Shown here in pieces: positions 43,505 to 52,771 of a stretch of DNA of 64,000 bases. Location: the NCBI RefSeq assembly GCF_018131005.1, contig NZ_JAFCJK010000008.1, positions 186,001-250,000 of the forward strand, read 5' to 3'. Both the position numbers and the translations under genes were made by a program. Source of the stretch: Bradyrhizobium lablabi. Lineage in GTDB: Bacteria; Pseudomonadota; Alphaproteobacteria; Rhizobiales; Xanthobacteraceae. Every line of letters starts with the position of its first letter. Positions within the stretch are counted from its first letter, which is position 1. Below the pieces are notes generated by a model. It was not told the DNA's origin and did no database searches. It saw only the letters and a program-made list of their open reading frames with translations.

Positions 43505-46285
43505 TCAACCGTCAAGCGCGATCCGCAGCATGCGCGCGAGCTCGGATTTGCGGTAAGGCTTTGCCAGCAGCAGAACGCCGGTATCGAGGCGGCCGTGATG
43601 CACGATGGCGTTTTCGGTGTATCCCGACGTGAACAGGACGTTCAGCGCCGGATTGCGCTTCAGCGCTTCATCGGCAAGCCGGCGGCCGTTCATTGCTCCC
43701 GGCATGATGACGTCAGTGAACAGAAGATCGATCGCCGGATTGGTGTCGATCACCTGCAGTGCTTCGGCGGCGTTGGCGGCCTCCAATGTCGCGTAGCCGA
43801 GGCTTCGGACCTGGGCCACCACGTAGTTCCGCACCAGCGCATCGTCCTCCACCACTAGCACGAGCTCCTCGCCGCCCTCGGCCTCCGCTGCCGCGCTTGC
43901 TTCGGCCAGGGTCTGGCCCGCGCCCGCTGCCCGCGGCAGGTAGATCTTGACCGAAGTGCCGTGGCCTTCCTCGCTGTAGATCTTGATGTGGCCGCCGGAC
44001 TGCTTGACGAAGCCGAATACCATGCTGAGGCCGAGGCCGGTGCCCTTTCCGACCTCCTTGGTGGTGAAGAAGGGGTCGAACACCCTTTCCAGCAGGTTGG
44101 CGGGAATTCCGATGCCGCTGTCGCTCACGGCGATCATCACATAGTGGCCGACCGCGACCTCGCTGTTCATGTCCGCATAGCTTTCGTCGAGATAGACGTT
44201 GCGGGTTTCGAGCGAGAGCTTGCCGCCGTTTGGCATCGCGTCGCGTGCATTGAGCGCTAGGTTGAGGATCGCGGTGGTGAGTTGGCTGGGATCGACCAGC
44301 GCCGTCCATGCATCGTCCGCAAGCATCGGGGTGATCACGATATGCTCGCCGAGCGTCGGATGCAGCAGCTTGGCAGCCTCCAGCGCCAGCCGATTGACGT
44401 CGACCTCGGTCGGCTGCAGCGGCTGCTTGCGTGCGAACGCGAGCAGATGCTTGGTCAAATTGGCGCCGCGTTCAGCCGCCTCGTCGATCAGTCTCGCGAC
44501 CGCGACGAGATCGGGCCTGTCGGCGACGGCTTCCTCGAGCAGGCCGATCGTGCCGGTGATCACGGTCAGGATGTTGTTGAAGTCGTGTGCCACGCCGCCA
44601 GTGAGCTGGCCGACCGCATCCATCTTCTGCACCTGGCGGAGTTCGGCCTCGGCGACCTGCTTCTCGGTCAGGTCGCGGCCGATGAAGAAGTGACGGCGCA
44701 CCGGTTCCGACCAGGTTCCGGTCCAGTTCAGCGCCACCGGCTCGCCGCTCCTGGCGATGTAGCGTGTCTCGAAGTTGCGCTTGATCAGGCCGCGCCGCGC
44801 AGCCCGCATCTCGTTGCGGGTATTTTCGAGATCGTCAGGATGGATGAATTCCACCGCGGAATGCCCGATCATCTCGGCCGGATCGTATCCGAGGATCGTC
44901 TTCGCGCTCGGGCTCACCTGAATGAAATTGCCCTGCGTGTCCGTGATCAGGATCAGATCCTGCGAGGTGTCGAAGATGCGTCGGCGCTCCTCGATCTCCT
45001 GGTTGAGCGCCCTCTGCGCGCGCTTGCTTTCGGTGATATCGCGCGCGGTCTTGGACGCACCGACGATCTGCCCGGTCGCAGTGCGGATCGGGGACATGCT
45101 GAGCAATACGTCGACCTCGCGCCCGCTCCGGTGCAGCCGCACGGTTTCAAAGTGCTCGATCTTCTCGCCGCGCCCGACGCGGTCCAAAATGTCGCGGACC
45201 TCGGCGCGGCGTTCGGGGGCGATAATGATGTCGACGCTGTTGCCGACAGCCTCGGAGGCGGAGTAGCCGAACAATTGCTCGGCGGCCCGGTTCCAGGCGG
45301 TGATCGTGCCGCCGAGCTCCTGCGTGATGATGGCGTCGTTGGAATTTTCCACGACCGCGCTGAACAGCCGCTCGCGCTCGGCGCGTTGGTCGCGTTCGGT
45401 CGCGGCCTCGCGCCGGGCGAGGCCAAGCAGCCGCGACATCTCGGCCTGCAGCCCGAAATTGTCGATCAGCAGCACCGTCAGCACGAAGCTTGCGGCGCAC
45501 AGCCCGTAGATGCGTCCAAGGTAGAAGCCGAGATCGAAGCGCCCCACGTTCAGCATGGCCGACATCGCGATATCGAACAGCCAGGCGCACAGTACGACCA
45601 TCAGCCAGACATCGAGGACGGAATGCGGTCGCCGGATGAAGAGCACGGCGAGCGCGGCGAGGCATAAGCACCAGACCGTCGACACCACCCCGATCAAGGT
45701 TGAGGTATAGCGTTCGCCGCCCAAGAGCACGGGCAGCATATCGTGGTGTTCGGTGACCAGCCAGGCGAACCCAGCCAAGGCAGCGACGACCGCGGCGACG
45801 CAACCAATGATCGCGCCTGTGGTCGATCCCGCGACCTTGGGGCCGCCATCCTTGCCCTTCGACAGCGCATAGCCGAGCACGAGCAGCGGAAACACGCCGT
45901 GCCAGATCATGTAGAGCCAGACCGTCGTCTGCGGGCCTGCGCCGAGCAGTCCCGACGGCGCAAACAGGTCAGGGAAGGTCAGCGCGTGGGTCACCGCGGC
46001 GCCGGCCGTGAACAAATAGCCGCTTGCCAGCATGAGCAGGGCGCGCGAGCGCAGGATCGCGAACTGCGAGAACAGGAGAACGGCCGTGATGATGTCGTTG
46101 ATCGCAAGCGCTGCTTGATAGCTCGCCACGAACGCCGGCACCGGCGTCAGCGGCGTGCCCGCGAATGGCACGGCGATCGCGAAGAGAACTGCCGAGATCG
46201 CAACAACCGTCACCGCCGCGGTGCGGTCGCCGCGCGACGCAGGCAGGGTGGAAAGAAAGATGCTGCGGTCGTTAGCCGTCGGCAC
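43505..46285 (-). CDS. Membrane hybrid sensor histidine kinase/response regulator
   Basis: 926 residues from GTG 46285. An N-terminal block of about eight hydrophobic helices (residues 25-285) resembles MASE4-type sensors. Then two PAS domains (about 310-430 beginning LFSAVVENSNDAIIT, and 440-560 with SQDLILITD), HisKA with the phosphoacceptor in GGVAHDFNNILTVI, a HATPase domain (ALNARDAMPNG, DSGIGIPANLLERVFDPFFTTK, GTGLGLSMVFGFV) and a C-terminal receiver (LVVEDDALVRNYV, DLLFTDVIMPG). The output is phosphotransfer to an unlinked partner. The signal may be sensed in the membrane or by PAS. No adjacent regulator gene. Confidence 0.9.
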   Translation of the reverse strand: MPTANDRSIFLSTLPASRGDRTAAVTVVAISAVLFAIAVPFAGTPLTPVPAFVASYQAALAINDIITAVLLFSQFAILRSRALLMLASGYLFTAGAAVTHALTFPDLFAPSGLLGAGPQTTVWLYMIWHGVFPLLVLGYALSKGKDGGPKVAGSTTGAIIGCVAAVVAALAGFAWLVTEHHDMLPVLLGGERYTSTLIGVVSTVWCLCLAALAVLFIRRPHSVLDVWLMVVLCAWLFDIAMSAMLNVGRFDLGFYLGRIYGLCAASFVLTVLLIDNFGLQAEMSRLLGLARREAATERDQRAERERLFSAVVENSNDAIITQELGGTITAWNRAAEQLFGYSASEAVGNSVDIIIAPERRAEVRDILDRVGRGEKIEHFETVRLHRSGREVDVLLSMSPIRTATGQIVGASKTARDITESKRAQRALNQEIEERRRIFDTSQDLILITDTQGNFIQVSPSAKTILGYDPAEMIGHSAVEFIHPDDLENTRNEMRAARRGLIKRNFETRYIARSGEPVALNWTGTWSEPVRRHFFIGRDLTEKQVAEAELRQVQKMDAVGQLTGGVAHDFNNILTVITGTIGLLEEAVADRPDLVAVARLIDEAAERGANLTKHLLAFARKQPLQPTEVDVNRLALEAAKLLHPTLGEHIVITPMLADDAWTALVDPSQLTTAILNLALNARDAMPNGGKLSLETRNVYLDESYADMNSEVAVGHYVMIAVSDSGIGIPANLLERVFDPFFTTKEVGKGTGLGLSMVFGFVKQSGGHIKIYSEEGHGTSVKIYLPRAAGAGQTLAEASAAAEAEGGEELVLVVEDDALVRNYVVAQVRSLGYATLEAANAAEALQVIDTNPAIDLLFTDVIMPGAMNGRRLADEALKRNPALNVLFTSGYTENAIVHHGRLDTGVLLLAKPYRKSELARMLRIALDG

Positions 46286-46592
46286 TTATGGTCTCCCGGA
46301 AAGCCGGCGACGAAGCCGCCAAGAATGGCAATGGGCCGAGCGCGTACAATACCTCATCGGCGATGGCGGAACAGAGCGGCGTCGGCGCTGGGTTTCCTCC
46401 CGCGCTCGCCCGAGCTTGCAAGTTTGGCCCGCATGCAAAAGGCCGTTTCGGTCAAACGAACCGTTGCGCGCGATCGACATTGCGCGCGGACCGGTTCCGC
46501 GGAAGATCGCCGCAGGCGCGGCGGACCAAAAAAAACGCCCCGGCGAGCCGGAGCGTTTCTCGGATCCCAGATCAGAACCGATGCCCGAGGCG
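46286..46592. other. Intergenic region upstream of the hybrid kinase
   Basis: 307 nt between the livK stop and the GTG of the hybrid kinase. It contains the livK terminator at 46528-46558. The remainder (about 46290-46525) must hold the kinase promoter, but no convincing -35/-10 pair was found. Open frames across it lack ribosome sites and protein character. Confidence 0.5.
46528..46558 (-). terminator. Rho-independent terminator of livK
   Basis: On the minus strand, AAACGCTCCGGC, loop TCGC, then CCGGGGCGTTT followed by a run of eight T. The stem has one mismatch/wobble. It lies about 35 nt after the livK stop and closes the liv cluster. Confidence 0.85.
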
Positions 46593-47711
46593 TCATGAGC
46601 CCTTCGGATTGATCTCGGTGTAGTTGCCCTTGTTGTCCCACTTGTAGACGACATAGTCGATCGCCTTGATGTCGCCCTTGGCGTCGAAGGCCATCTTGCC
46701 GAGCACCGTGTCCCATTCGCCGGCCTTGATCGTGTCCATCACCTTCTTGGCGTCGGTGGTGCCCGCCTTGGCGACGGCCTGAGACCATACCTGCATCGCG
46801 GCGTAGGTGTAGAGCGTGTAGCCTTCGGGGTCGATGTTCTTGGCCTTGAACTTCTCGACGATTGCCTTCGCGGTCGGCTTGTTGCGCGGGTCGGGGCCGA
46901 AGGTGAACAGCGTGCCTTCCGCGGCCGGGCCGGTGATGGAAGCGAACTCCTTGTCGTTCATGGCGTCGCCGGCCATCAGCACTGTCTGCAGGCCCTGGTC
47001 GCGCATCTGGCGCAGGATCAGGCCGGCTTCCTGATGGTAGCCGCCGACATAGACGAGATCGATATTGTCGCGCTTCAGCCGGGACACGATCGAGTTAAAG
47101 TCCTTGTCACCCTTGTTGTAGGATTCGAACATCTTCTCCTGGAAACCGGCCTTGTTCAGCGCCTTCTTGGTCTCGTCGGCAAGGCCTTTGCCGTAGGTGG
47201 TCTTGTCGTTCAGGATCGCGACGTTCTTGCCCTTGTAGTTCTTCATGATGAAGTCGGCGGCAACCAGTCCCTGCTGATCGTCGCGGCCGCAGACGCGCGC
47301 CACGTTCCAGAGCTTGCGCTCGGTGAATAGCGGATTGGTCGAGGCCGGGGTGATCTGCAGCACGTTGCCGTCCGCGTAGGCCTCGGACGCCGGGATCGAC
47401 GACGACGAGCAGAAGTGGCCGGCGACGAACGGAATCTTCGAGCCCGCGATCTTCTCAGCCACCGAGCGCGCCTGCTTGGGATCGCAGGCGTCGTCGTTGG
47501 ATTGGAGCGCGATCTTCTTGCCGAGGACGCCGCCGGCGGCGTTGAGGTCGGCGACCGCCTGCTCTGCGCCGTTCTTCATCTGCCGGCCGAAAGCGGATTC
47601 GGAGCCCGTCATCGGGCCCGCCACTGCGATGGTGATGTCTTGCGCGTATGCGCTCGCCGACAATGCGAACGAAGCGCCCATTGCCAGGCCGATGAGCTTC
47701 AGTGCTTTCAT
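46593..47711 (-). CDS. livK: Branched-chain amino acid ABC transporter, substrate-binding protein
   Basis: Periplasmic type I binding protein. The signal peptide (KALKLIGLAMGASFALSASAYA, then QDI) is followed by ITIAVAGPMTGSESAFGRQM, ADLNAAGGVLGKKI, NDDACDPKQARSVAEKI and the cleft segment GHFCSSSSIPASEAYA. 372 aa. It is the last gene of the liv set and is separated from livF by 162 nt containing a hairpin, consistent with separate or boosted expression. Ligand preference within Leu/Ile/Val or other amino acids cannot be read from sequence. Confidence 0.93.
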   Translation of the reverse strand: MKALKLIGLAMGASFALSASAYAQDITIAVAGPMTGSESAFGRQMKNGAEQAVADLNAAGGVLGKKIALQSNDDACDPKQARSVAEKIAGSKIPFVAGHFCSSSSIPASEAYADGNVLQITPASTNPLFTERKLWNVARVCGRDDQQGLVAADFIMKNYKGKNVAILNDKTTYGKGLADETKKALNKAGFQEKMFESYNKGDKDFNSIVSRLKRDNIDLVYVGGYHQEAGLILRQMRDQGLQTVLMAGDAMNDKEFASITGPAAEGTLFTFGPDPRNKPTAKAIVEKFKAKNIDPEGYTLYTYAAMQVWSQAVAKAGTTDAKKVMDTIKAGEWDTVLGKMAFDAKGDIKAIDYVVYKWDNKGNYTEINPKGS

Positions 47712-47836
47712 GACAAGTCCTCGTGGTCGTTGCCTCTTGGGGAATCACCCGGTGGGCCGGGCGAGATAACCGGCGCCATTGTCGGCTGATTTTGCGGCGA
47801 AGTCACCGGCAATTTTCAGGCAAATCGACGACCTGT

Positions 47837-47855
47837 CCGCAGCATGTTGCTGCGG
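47837..47855 (-). promoter_or_regulatory. 8-bp hairpin between livF and livK
   Basis: CCGCAGCA (47837-47844), TGT, TGCTGCGG (47848-47855), a perfect stem in the 162-nt livF-livK gap. No T-run follows. It could stabilise processed livK mRNA or attenuate readthrough from livHMGF. Role inferred. Confidence 0.45.
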
Positions 47856-47873
47856 GCTTCACGCGACCGGCGG

Positions 47874-48623
47874 CTAGCCGTGGCGGCCGCCTTCCAGATA
47901 GGCAGCACGGATCTCCGGGCGCTGCAGCAACTCGGCGCCGGTTCCAGCAAGCGTAATCAGGCCGTTGACCATCACGTAGCCGCGGTGCGCGAGCTTCAGC
48001 GCGTGGTTGGCGTTTTGCTCGACGATCAGCACGGTCAGGCCATCCCGCCGGTTCAGGGTGCGGATGGCGTCGAAGATCTGTCGCGCGATCAGCGGCGCAA
48101 GCCCGAGCGAGGGCTCGTCCAGCATCAGCAGTCGCGGCCGGCTCATCAGCGCGCGGCCGATCGCAAGCATCTGCTGCTCGCCGCCGGACAGCGTGCCGCC
48201 GCGCTGCGCAATGCGCTCCTTCAACCGCGGGAACAGGGTGAACACCCGCTCGAGTCCGGCGGCGCGTTCGGCTTCGTTGCAATCTGTCGCGTCCGCGCCC
48301 ATTTGCAGGTTCTCCGCGACGCTCATTCGCGGAAAGATCCGCCGCCCTTCGGGCGACTGTGCAATCCGTAGCCGCGCGATCTCGTGCGTCGGAACGCCGG
48401 TGATGTCCTCCCCGTCGAATTCGATCCGGCCCGCGCGGGCGCGCGGCTTGCCGAAGATCGTCATCATCAGCGTCGACTTGCCGGCGCCGTTGGCGCCGAT
48501 GAGCGCCACGATCTCGCCGGCATTGATCTCGACGTCGACGCCCTTCAGCGCCTCGATCTTGCCGTAAGCCGCGCGCAGTCTGCGGATTGCGAGCAGGGGA
48601 GGTGCTGCCGGTGATGCGCTCAC
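47874..48623 (-). CDS. livF: Branched-chain amino acid ABC transporter ATPase LivF
   Basis: ABC ATPase, 249 aa from GTG 48623. Walker A GANGAGKST, LivF-type QSPEGRRIFPRMSVAENL, signature LSGGEQQMLAIGRAL, Walker B LLMLDEPSLGLAP and switch VEQNANHAL. The start overlaps the livG stop (GTGA), so the two ATPases are translationally coupled. Works with LivG on the cytoplasmic face of LivHM. Confidence 0.95.
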   Translation of the reverse strand: MSASPAAPPLLAIRRLRAAYGKIEALKGVDVEINAGEIVALIGANGAGKSTLMMTIFGKPRARAGRIEFDGEDITGVPTHEIARLRIAQSPEGRRIFPRMSVAENLQMGADATDCNEAERAAGLERVFTLFPRLKERIAQRGGTLSGGEQQMLAIGRALMSRPRLLMLDEPSLGLAPLIARQIFDAIRTLNRRDGLTVLIVEQNANHALKLAHRGYVMVNGLITLAGTGAELLQRPEIRAAYLEGGRHG

Positions 48624-49453
48624 GGGCTGCTCTCCATCACGGCGATGGCTTCCTCCTCGTCGGCGCCGAGATAGGCGGCAATCACCTTTGGATCGTCACG
48701 CACCACCTGCGGCGGGCCTTCGGCAATCTTGACGCCATAGTCCATGACAACGACGTGGTCGGATATCTCCATCACGACCGACATGTCGTGCTCGATCAGG
48801 AGGATCGAGGTGCCCTGTTCGGCGCGGATCGAAAGCAGCAATTCGTTGAGCGCGCCGCTCTCGCGCGCATTCAGGCCGGCGGCCGGCTCGTCGAGGCAGA
48901 GCAGCGCCGGCTCAGTGCACATCGCGCGTGCGATTTCGAGACGCCGCTGGTCGCCATAGGGCAGGTTGCCCGCGGCGTCATCCGCGCGGGCAAGCAGATC
49001 GATACGTTCGAGCCAGATCCGTGCCAGATCGATCGCGCGCTGCTCGGCATGGTGCCATGACGGCGCGCCGATCAGCCCGAGAAAGGTCAGCCCGGAGGCG
49101 CGCATCAGCGCGTTGTGCTGGGCGACCATGAGGTTCTCGAGCGCGGTCATGCCGGGAAACAGGCGGATATTCTGGAAGGTGCGCGCGACCTTCGCCTGTT
49201 TGGAGATACGGAAATCGTTGAGGCGCTCGAGGGCGATCGTGCGGCCGTCGTCGTGAGAGAGGCGGATGGTGCCGCCGCTCGGCCGATAGAAGCCGGTGAT
49301 GCAGTTGAAGACCGTGGTCTTGCCGGCGCCGTTGGGCCCGATCAACGCGGTGATCTTTCGCCGTTCGGCCACGAAGGAGAGATCGTTGACGGCGACGATG
49401 CCGCCAAAGCGCATCATCAGATGATCGACGGCGAGGATATGGTCGTCGCTCAT
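48620..49453 (-). CDS. livG: Branched-chain amino acid ABC transporter ATPase LivG
   Basis: ABC ATPase, 277 aa from ATG 49453. Walker A GPNGAGKTT, FNCITGFYRPSGGTI, ARTFQNIRLFPGMTALENL, a degenerate signature NLPYGDQRRLEIARAM typical of LivG, Walker B LLCLDEPAAGLNARES and switch HDMSVVMEISD. The ATG overlaps the livM stop (ATGA). The frame is open well upstream but that portion is antisense to livM. Confidence 0.95.
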   Translation of the reverse strand: MSDDHILAVDHLMMRFGGIVAVNDLSFVAERRKITALIGPNGAGKTTVFNCITGFYRPSGGTIRLSHDDGRTIALERLNDFRISKQAKVARTFQNIRLFPGMTALENLMVAQHNALMRASGLTFLGLIGAPSWHHAEQRAIDLARIWLERIDLLARADDAAGNLPYGDQRRLEIARAMCTEPALLCLDEPAAGLNARESGALNELLLSIRAEQGTSILLIEHDMSVVMEISDHVVVMDYGVKIAEGPPQVVRDDPKVIAAYLGADEEEAIAVMESSP

Positions 49454-50775
49454 CCGTGGCCCTCCTTGACGAGGTCGGACGAGATCGCCTGGTTGCGCTC
49501 CAGGAACACGGTTGGCGAGCGGTGGCCGATCAGCCCGCGCGGCCGCCAGATCATCAGCAGCACCATCGCGACGCCGAACACCAGCATCCGGTACTGGTCG
49601 AAGCCTCGAAACAGTTCGAAGCCGCCGATCATGGTCAGCGCCGCGAGGGCTACGCCAAGCTGCGAGCCCATGCCGCCGAGCACGACGATCGCGAGCACCA
49701 GCGCCGATTCCTGGAAGGTGAAGGATTCCGGGCTGATGAAACCCTGCCGCGTCGCGAAGAACGCGCCGGCGAAGCCGCCGAACATTGCTCCGGTCGCAAA
49801 CGCCGTCAGCTTGGTCGTGGTGGTGTTGATGCCGAGCGCGCGGCAGGCGACCTCGTCCTCGCGCAACGCCTCCCACGCGCGGCCGATCGGCAGCCGCCGC
49901 AACCGGATCGTCACCCAGTTGGTGAGCAGCGCCAGCGCGAGGATCACGTAGAACAGGAAGACGACGCGGTGGGTCGGCGAGAACTCGATGCCGAGCCGCG
50001 CAGCAAGTCCGTCATCGCCCGCCGTCAGCGGGATGCCGAACAGGGTCGGGCGAGGGATGCCGGACACGCCGTTGGGGCCGCCGGTCAGACTCTGCCAGTT
50101 GATGATGACGAGACGGATGATCTCGCCGAAGGCAAGGGTGACGATGGCGAGATAGTCGCCACGCAGCCGCAGCACCGGAAACCCGAGCAGGATGCCCCAG
50201 AACGCAGCCAAGATGCCCGCAAGCGGCAGGCAGACCCAGAACGACAGTCCGAAATTGGTCGCGAGCAGCGCGTAGGAATAGGCGCCGACCGCGTAAAAGG
50301 CGACGTAGCCGAGGTCGAGCAGGCCGGCGAGGCCGACCACGACGTTCAGCCCCCATCCGAGCATCACATAGGTGAGGACCAGGATCGCGAGGTCGAGAAT
50401 GTAGCGCTGGTCGTAGAAAATCACGGGGACGAGGAACGTGAAGACCAGAAGCGCCGGCGCGAGCCAGCGCCCGACGAAGGCAAACGCGGCCTGCACCGGC
50501 TTGGGCACGACCCGGTCCTTGTCGACCGGTCCCCACCACTGCCGCAGCAACTCGATGACGATGCTGCCGCCGAACACGGCGGCGACCATGGCGGCGAGTT
50601 CGCCGAACCTGGTCCAGTAGATCAGGCCGCCCTGAGGCCCGGCCTCGGTGCGCACGCCGATCATCAGCGAGAACAGCACCAGCGCGACCAGCGCGCTGAT
50701 CGAGGCTTTCTTCAAGATGGAGGCGCTGCCCAAGGGTTGCGCGGCGTGCGAGGGGCGGGCTTTTGTTGCGCTCAC
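49450..50775 (-). CDS. livM: Branched-chain amino acid ABC transporter permease LivM
   Basis: 441 aa from GTG 50775. Ten or so TM helices with the LivM signature: LNVVVGLAGLLDLGYVAFYAVGAY region, LRLRGDYLAIVTLAFGEIIRL, GGPNGVSGIPRP and the EAA-like loop GRAWEALREDEVACRALGIN that contacts the ATPases. It has a longer N-terminal extension (about 100 residues with an extra TM) than the minimal family. It follows livH after 13 nt. Confidence 0.94.
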   Translation of the reverse strand: MSATKARPSHAAQPLGSASILKKASISALVALVLFSLMIGVRTEAGPQGGLIYWTRFGELAAMVAAVFGGSIVIELLRQWWGPVDKDRVVPKPVQAAFAFVGRWLAPALLVFTFLVPVIFYDQRYILDLAILVLTYVMLGWGLNVVVGLAGLLDLGYVAFYAVGAYSYALLATNFGLSFWVCLPLAGILAAFWGILLGFPVLRLRGDYLAIVTLAFGEIIRLVIINWQSLTGGPNGVSGIPRPTLFGIPLTAGDDGLAARLGIEFSPTHRVVFLFYVILALALLTNWVTIRLRRLPIGRAWEALREDEVACRALGINTTTTKLTAFATGAMFGGFAGAFFATRQGFISPESFTFQESALVLAIVVLGGMGSQLGVALAALTMIGGFELFRGFDQYRMLVFGVAMVLLMIWRPRGLIGHRSPTVFLERNQAISSDLVKEGHG

Positions 50776-50788
50776 TTCATGCCGCCCG

Positions 50789-51706
50789 TCAGACTTTTTC
50801 GACTTCGGGCCGGCCGAGCAGGCCGGTCGGCATGAAGATCAGCACGACGATCAGAATGGAGAACGCGGCGACGTCCTTGTACTCGACCGAGAAATAGGCC
50901 GACCAGAAGGTCTCGATCAGGCCGATCGCAAGCCCGCCGAGCACCGCGCCGGGCAGCGAGCCGATGCCGCCGAGCACGGCTGCGGTGAAGGCCTTGATGC
51001 CTGCGACAAAGCCCATGAAGAAATCCACCTGCCCGTAATAGAGCAGGTACATCATGCCGGCGACGGCGGCGAGCGCAGCACCCGTCACGAACGTCATCGA
51101 GATCGTGCGGTCGACGTCGACGCCAAGCAGCGCGGCCATGGTCTGGTCCTGCTCGCAGGCGCGCATATCGCGTCCGAGCCGCGTGCGCGACACCAGCCAG
51201 GTAAACAGGGTCAGCAGCACGATCGTGACCAGCACGACGATGATCTGCATATTGGAGATCTGCACGTTGAAGCCGCTCGCGCCTTCATGCAGCGTGTAGC
51301 CGCCGGTGATGATCGGCGGTACCGGCTTCACCCGCGCGCCTTGCGCGATCTGCGAGAAGTTGGTCAGCACAAAGGACATGCCGATCGCCGACAGCATCGG
51401 TGCGAGACGGAACGAATGCCGCAACGGACGGTACGCAATCCGTTCGACGGTCCAGCCGTAGAGCGCCGTAATCGCCATCGAGACCAGAAGCACGACCAAC
51501 AGGATGAATGGGATCGCCGTCAGGCCCAGGGATACCAGCACCAGGAACGAAATCAGCGCGATGAAGCCGCCGATCATGAAAATGTCGCCATGGGCGAAAT
51601 TGATCATGCCGACGATGCCATAGACCATCGTGTAGCCGATGGCGATCAGGCCGTAGATGGAGCCGAGCACCAGGCCGTTGATCAATTGCTGGGCGAAATA
51701 GTCCAT
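50789..51706 (-). CDS. livH: Branched-chain amino acid ABC transporter permease LivH
   Basis: 305 aa, first gene of the cluster. Typical start MDYFAQQLINGLVLGSIYGL, then AIGYTMVYGIVGMINFAHGD, the cytoplasmic coupling loop GRDMRACEQDQTMAALLGVD, and AVLGGIGSLPGAVLGGLAIG. Eight or so TM helices. The ATG at 51706 is clear. A candidate promoter lies at 51776-51804. Confidence 0.95.
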   Translation of the reverse strand: MDYFAQQLINGLVLGSIYGLIAIGYTMVYGIVGMINFAHGDIFMIGGFIALISFLVLVSLGLTAIPFILLVVLLVSMAITALYGWTVERIAYRPLRHSFRLAPMLSAIGMSFVLTNFSQIAQGARVKPVPPIITGGYTLHEGASGFNVQISNMQIIVVLVTIVLLTLFTWLVSRTRLGRDMRACEQDQTMAALLGVDVDRTISMTFVTGAALAAVAGMMYLLYYGQVDFFMGFVAGIKAFTAAVLGGIGSLPGAVLGGLAIGLIETFWSAYFSVEYKDVAAFSILIVVLIFMPTGLLGRPEVEKV

Positions 51707-51775
51707 GCACCGCTGCTATTCGAGGAGTGACGCGGCGAGGGCCCCCGGCAGCCTTGTCCGACGCGTCGTGCCATT

Positions 51776-51804
51776 TTCTAACAGCGGAACACCGGGGGCG
51801 GCAA
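51776..51804 (-). promoter_or_regulatory. Candidate sigma-70 promoter of livHMGF
   Basis: Minus strand TTGCCG (51804-51799), 17 nt, TTAGAA (51781-51776), giving a start near 51769 and a leader of about 60 nt before livH. The -35 differs from TTGACA at two positions. No clear Lrp-type site was recognised. Confidence 0.4.
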
Positions 51805-51876
51805 CAGCGCGGACCCCCACGAAAAGGGCTTGTACATAACTAGTTTGGCGGATGGGGTTCCGCGGTCACAGTGACG

Positions 51877-51922
51877 ACAAGGCTTTGCCTTGCAATGACC
51901 ATGACGAAACTGCCGTTTCGTC
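51877..51922. repeat. Two adjacent perfect hairpins, REP-like
   Basis: CAAGGC/GCCTTG (51877-51882 with 51886-51891, 3-nt loop) and GACGAAAC/GTTTCGTC (51903-51910 with 51915-51922, 4-nt loop). The segment GCAATGAC next to the first stem, read on the minus strand, begins GTCATTGC, the same start as the repeat at 53159. This suggests a dispersed REP-like intergenic element rather than a gene-specific structure. Confidence 0.5.
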
Positions 51923-52243
51923 GCAACCGGGCCGTTGCCGCTGCGTTGTCCCCGGCTTCCAGGCAAAAAGGAAGATTACCGAATGAGCGGCCGGAACCAG
52001 AGCTCGGGCCAGCCGAGCCGTGAGGGCAGAACCCCAGGGGCGCAGTTCGGAAAACGGGAGCAAGAGCAATTGAAGGGTTCCGCCGGAAGACGGGACCCAT
52101 TCTTTTTGAGCGGAATCCGCTGCCCCCCCCAAGGGGATTAAGGTAAACAAACGGTTTAAATTGCCCCCCGCAGTTTAAGGGCGTTACGTGGCTTGCAAAC
52201 CGCCGCCTGCCTGAAGGGCTGCGGAAACAAATGGGAAGCGGCG

Positions 52244-52771
52244 ATGTCGAGCACGTGGTCAAGCTCTTGGCGGATCAGTTCAATTAACGGCGCGCTGCTG
52301 GCCGCCTATTTCATCCCGCTCTGGACGCTGATCGCCTTCAACATCATGGTGTCGCCGATCCACGGGCTCTACGAGCGGCCGAGCGTGTCGATCGCGCTGT
52401 TTGCGACCGACCATTTGCAGCTTGCCAAACTGGCCACGGTCCGGCTCGCCTGGCTGCTGGCACTGGCGCGAATGACCGTGGTGGCCTTCTTCGTGATCTT
52501 CCTCGCCACGTTGGTCCGCCCGTCGCTCCGCAAGAGCGGAGCGTGCGACGAAGCCCTCGGCATGGCGCTCGCTCTCGGCAGCGTGCTCAGCTTTGTCAGC
52601 ATGCTCACGGCCTCGAAGGTTGGCGAAACGGAAGCGCTCCGCCTGCATGCGGCCGAGCTATTGATGCTGATCGGTACCGCGATCGTGTTGCTGGTCGAGA
52701 AGCCGGCAAAGCCCGCCGCCGAAGCTCCCGCGAGCGTGGCGGCCGCCGAGCTATCGCTGCAGCAGCCCTAG
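52244..52771 (+). CDS. Four-helix membrane protein of unknown function
   Basis: 175 residues from ATG 52244 (GGGAAG site). TM helices at about 13-34 (NGALLAAYFIPLWTLIAFNIMV), 65-88 (WLLALARMTVVAFFVIFLATLV), 103-124 and 131-149, then an Ala/Pro/Glu-rich cytoplasmic tail. No family recognised. The C-terminal 21 nt overlap the convergent pcaC gene on the other strand. Confidence 0.7.
   Translation: MSSTWSSSWRISSINGALLAAYFIPLWTLIAFNIMVSPIHGLYERPSVSIALFATDHLQLAKLATVRLAWLLALARMTVVAFFVIFLATLVRPSLRKSGACDEALGMALALGSVLSFVSMLTASKVGETEALRLHAAELLMLIGTAIVLLVEKPAKPAAEAPASVAAAELSLQQP

Larger units (their letters stand above)
51707..52243. other. 537-nt intergenic region between livH and the next gene
   Basis: Holds the candidate livH promoter and two adjacent hairpins (51877-51922). 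A possible 52-residue plus-strand frame (ATG 51983 to 52141, weak AAGGAAG site, low-complexity basic composition) is not convincing. A C-run and an A+T-richer patch (about 52118-52165) precede the membrane-protein gene and may include its promoter. Overall it is less protein-like than flanking DNA. Confidence 0.5.

Noticed and set aside
44282..45667. Long plus-strand open frame antisense to the hybrid kinase
   Set aside because: The product is His/Asp/Gly-rich with no domain, while the minus strand encodes complete PAS/HisKA/HATPase motifs.
49456..50835. Plus-strand frame of about 460 codons across livM
   Set aside because: Antisense shadow rich in Arg/Asp/His/Gln without hydrophobic structure; livM is clearly real.
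51983..52141. Possible 52-residue plus-strand gene
   Set aside because: Weak ribosome site, low-complexity basic product and overlap with an odd-composition intergenic region; insufficient support.
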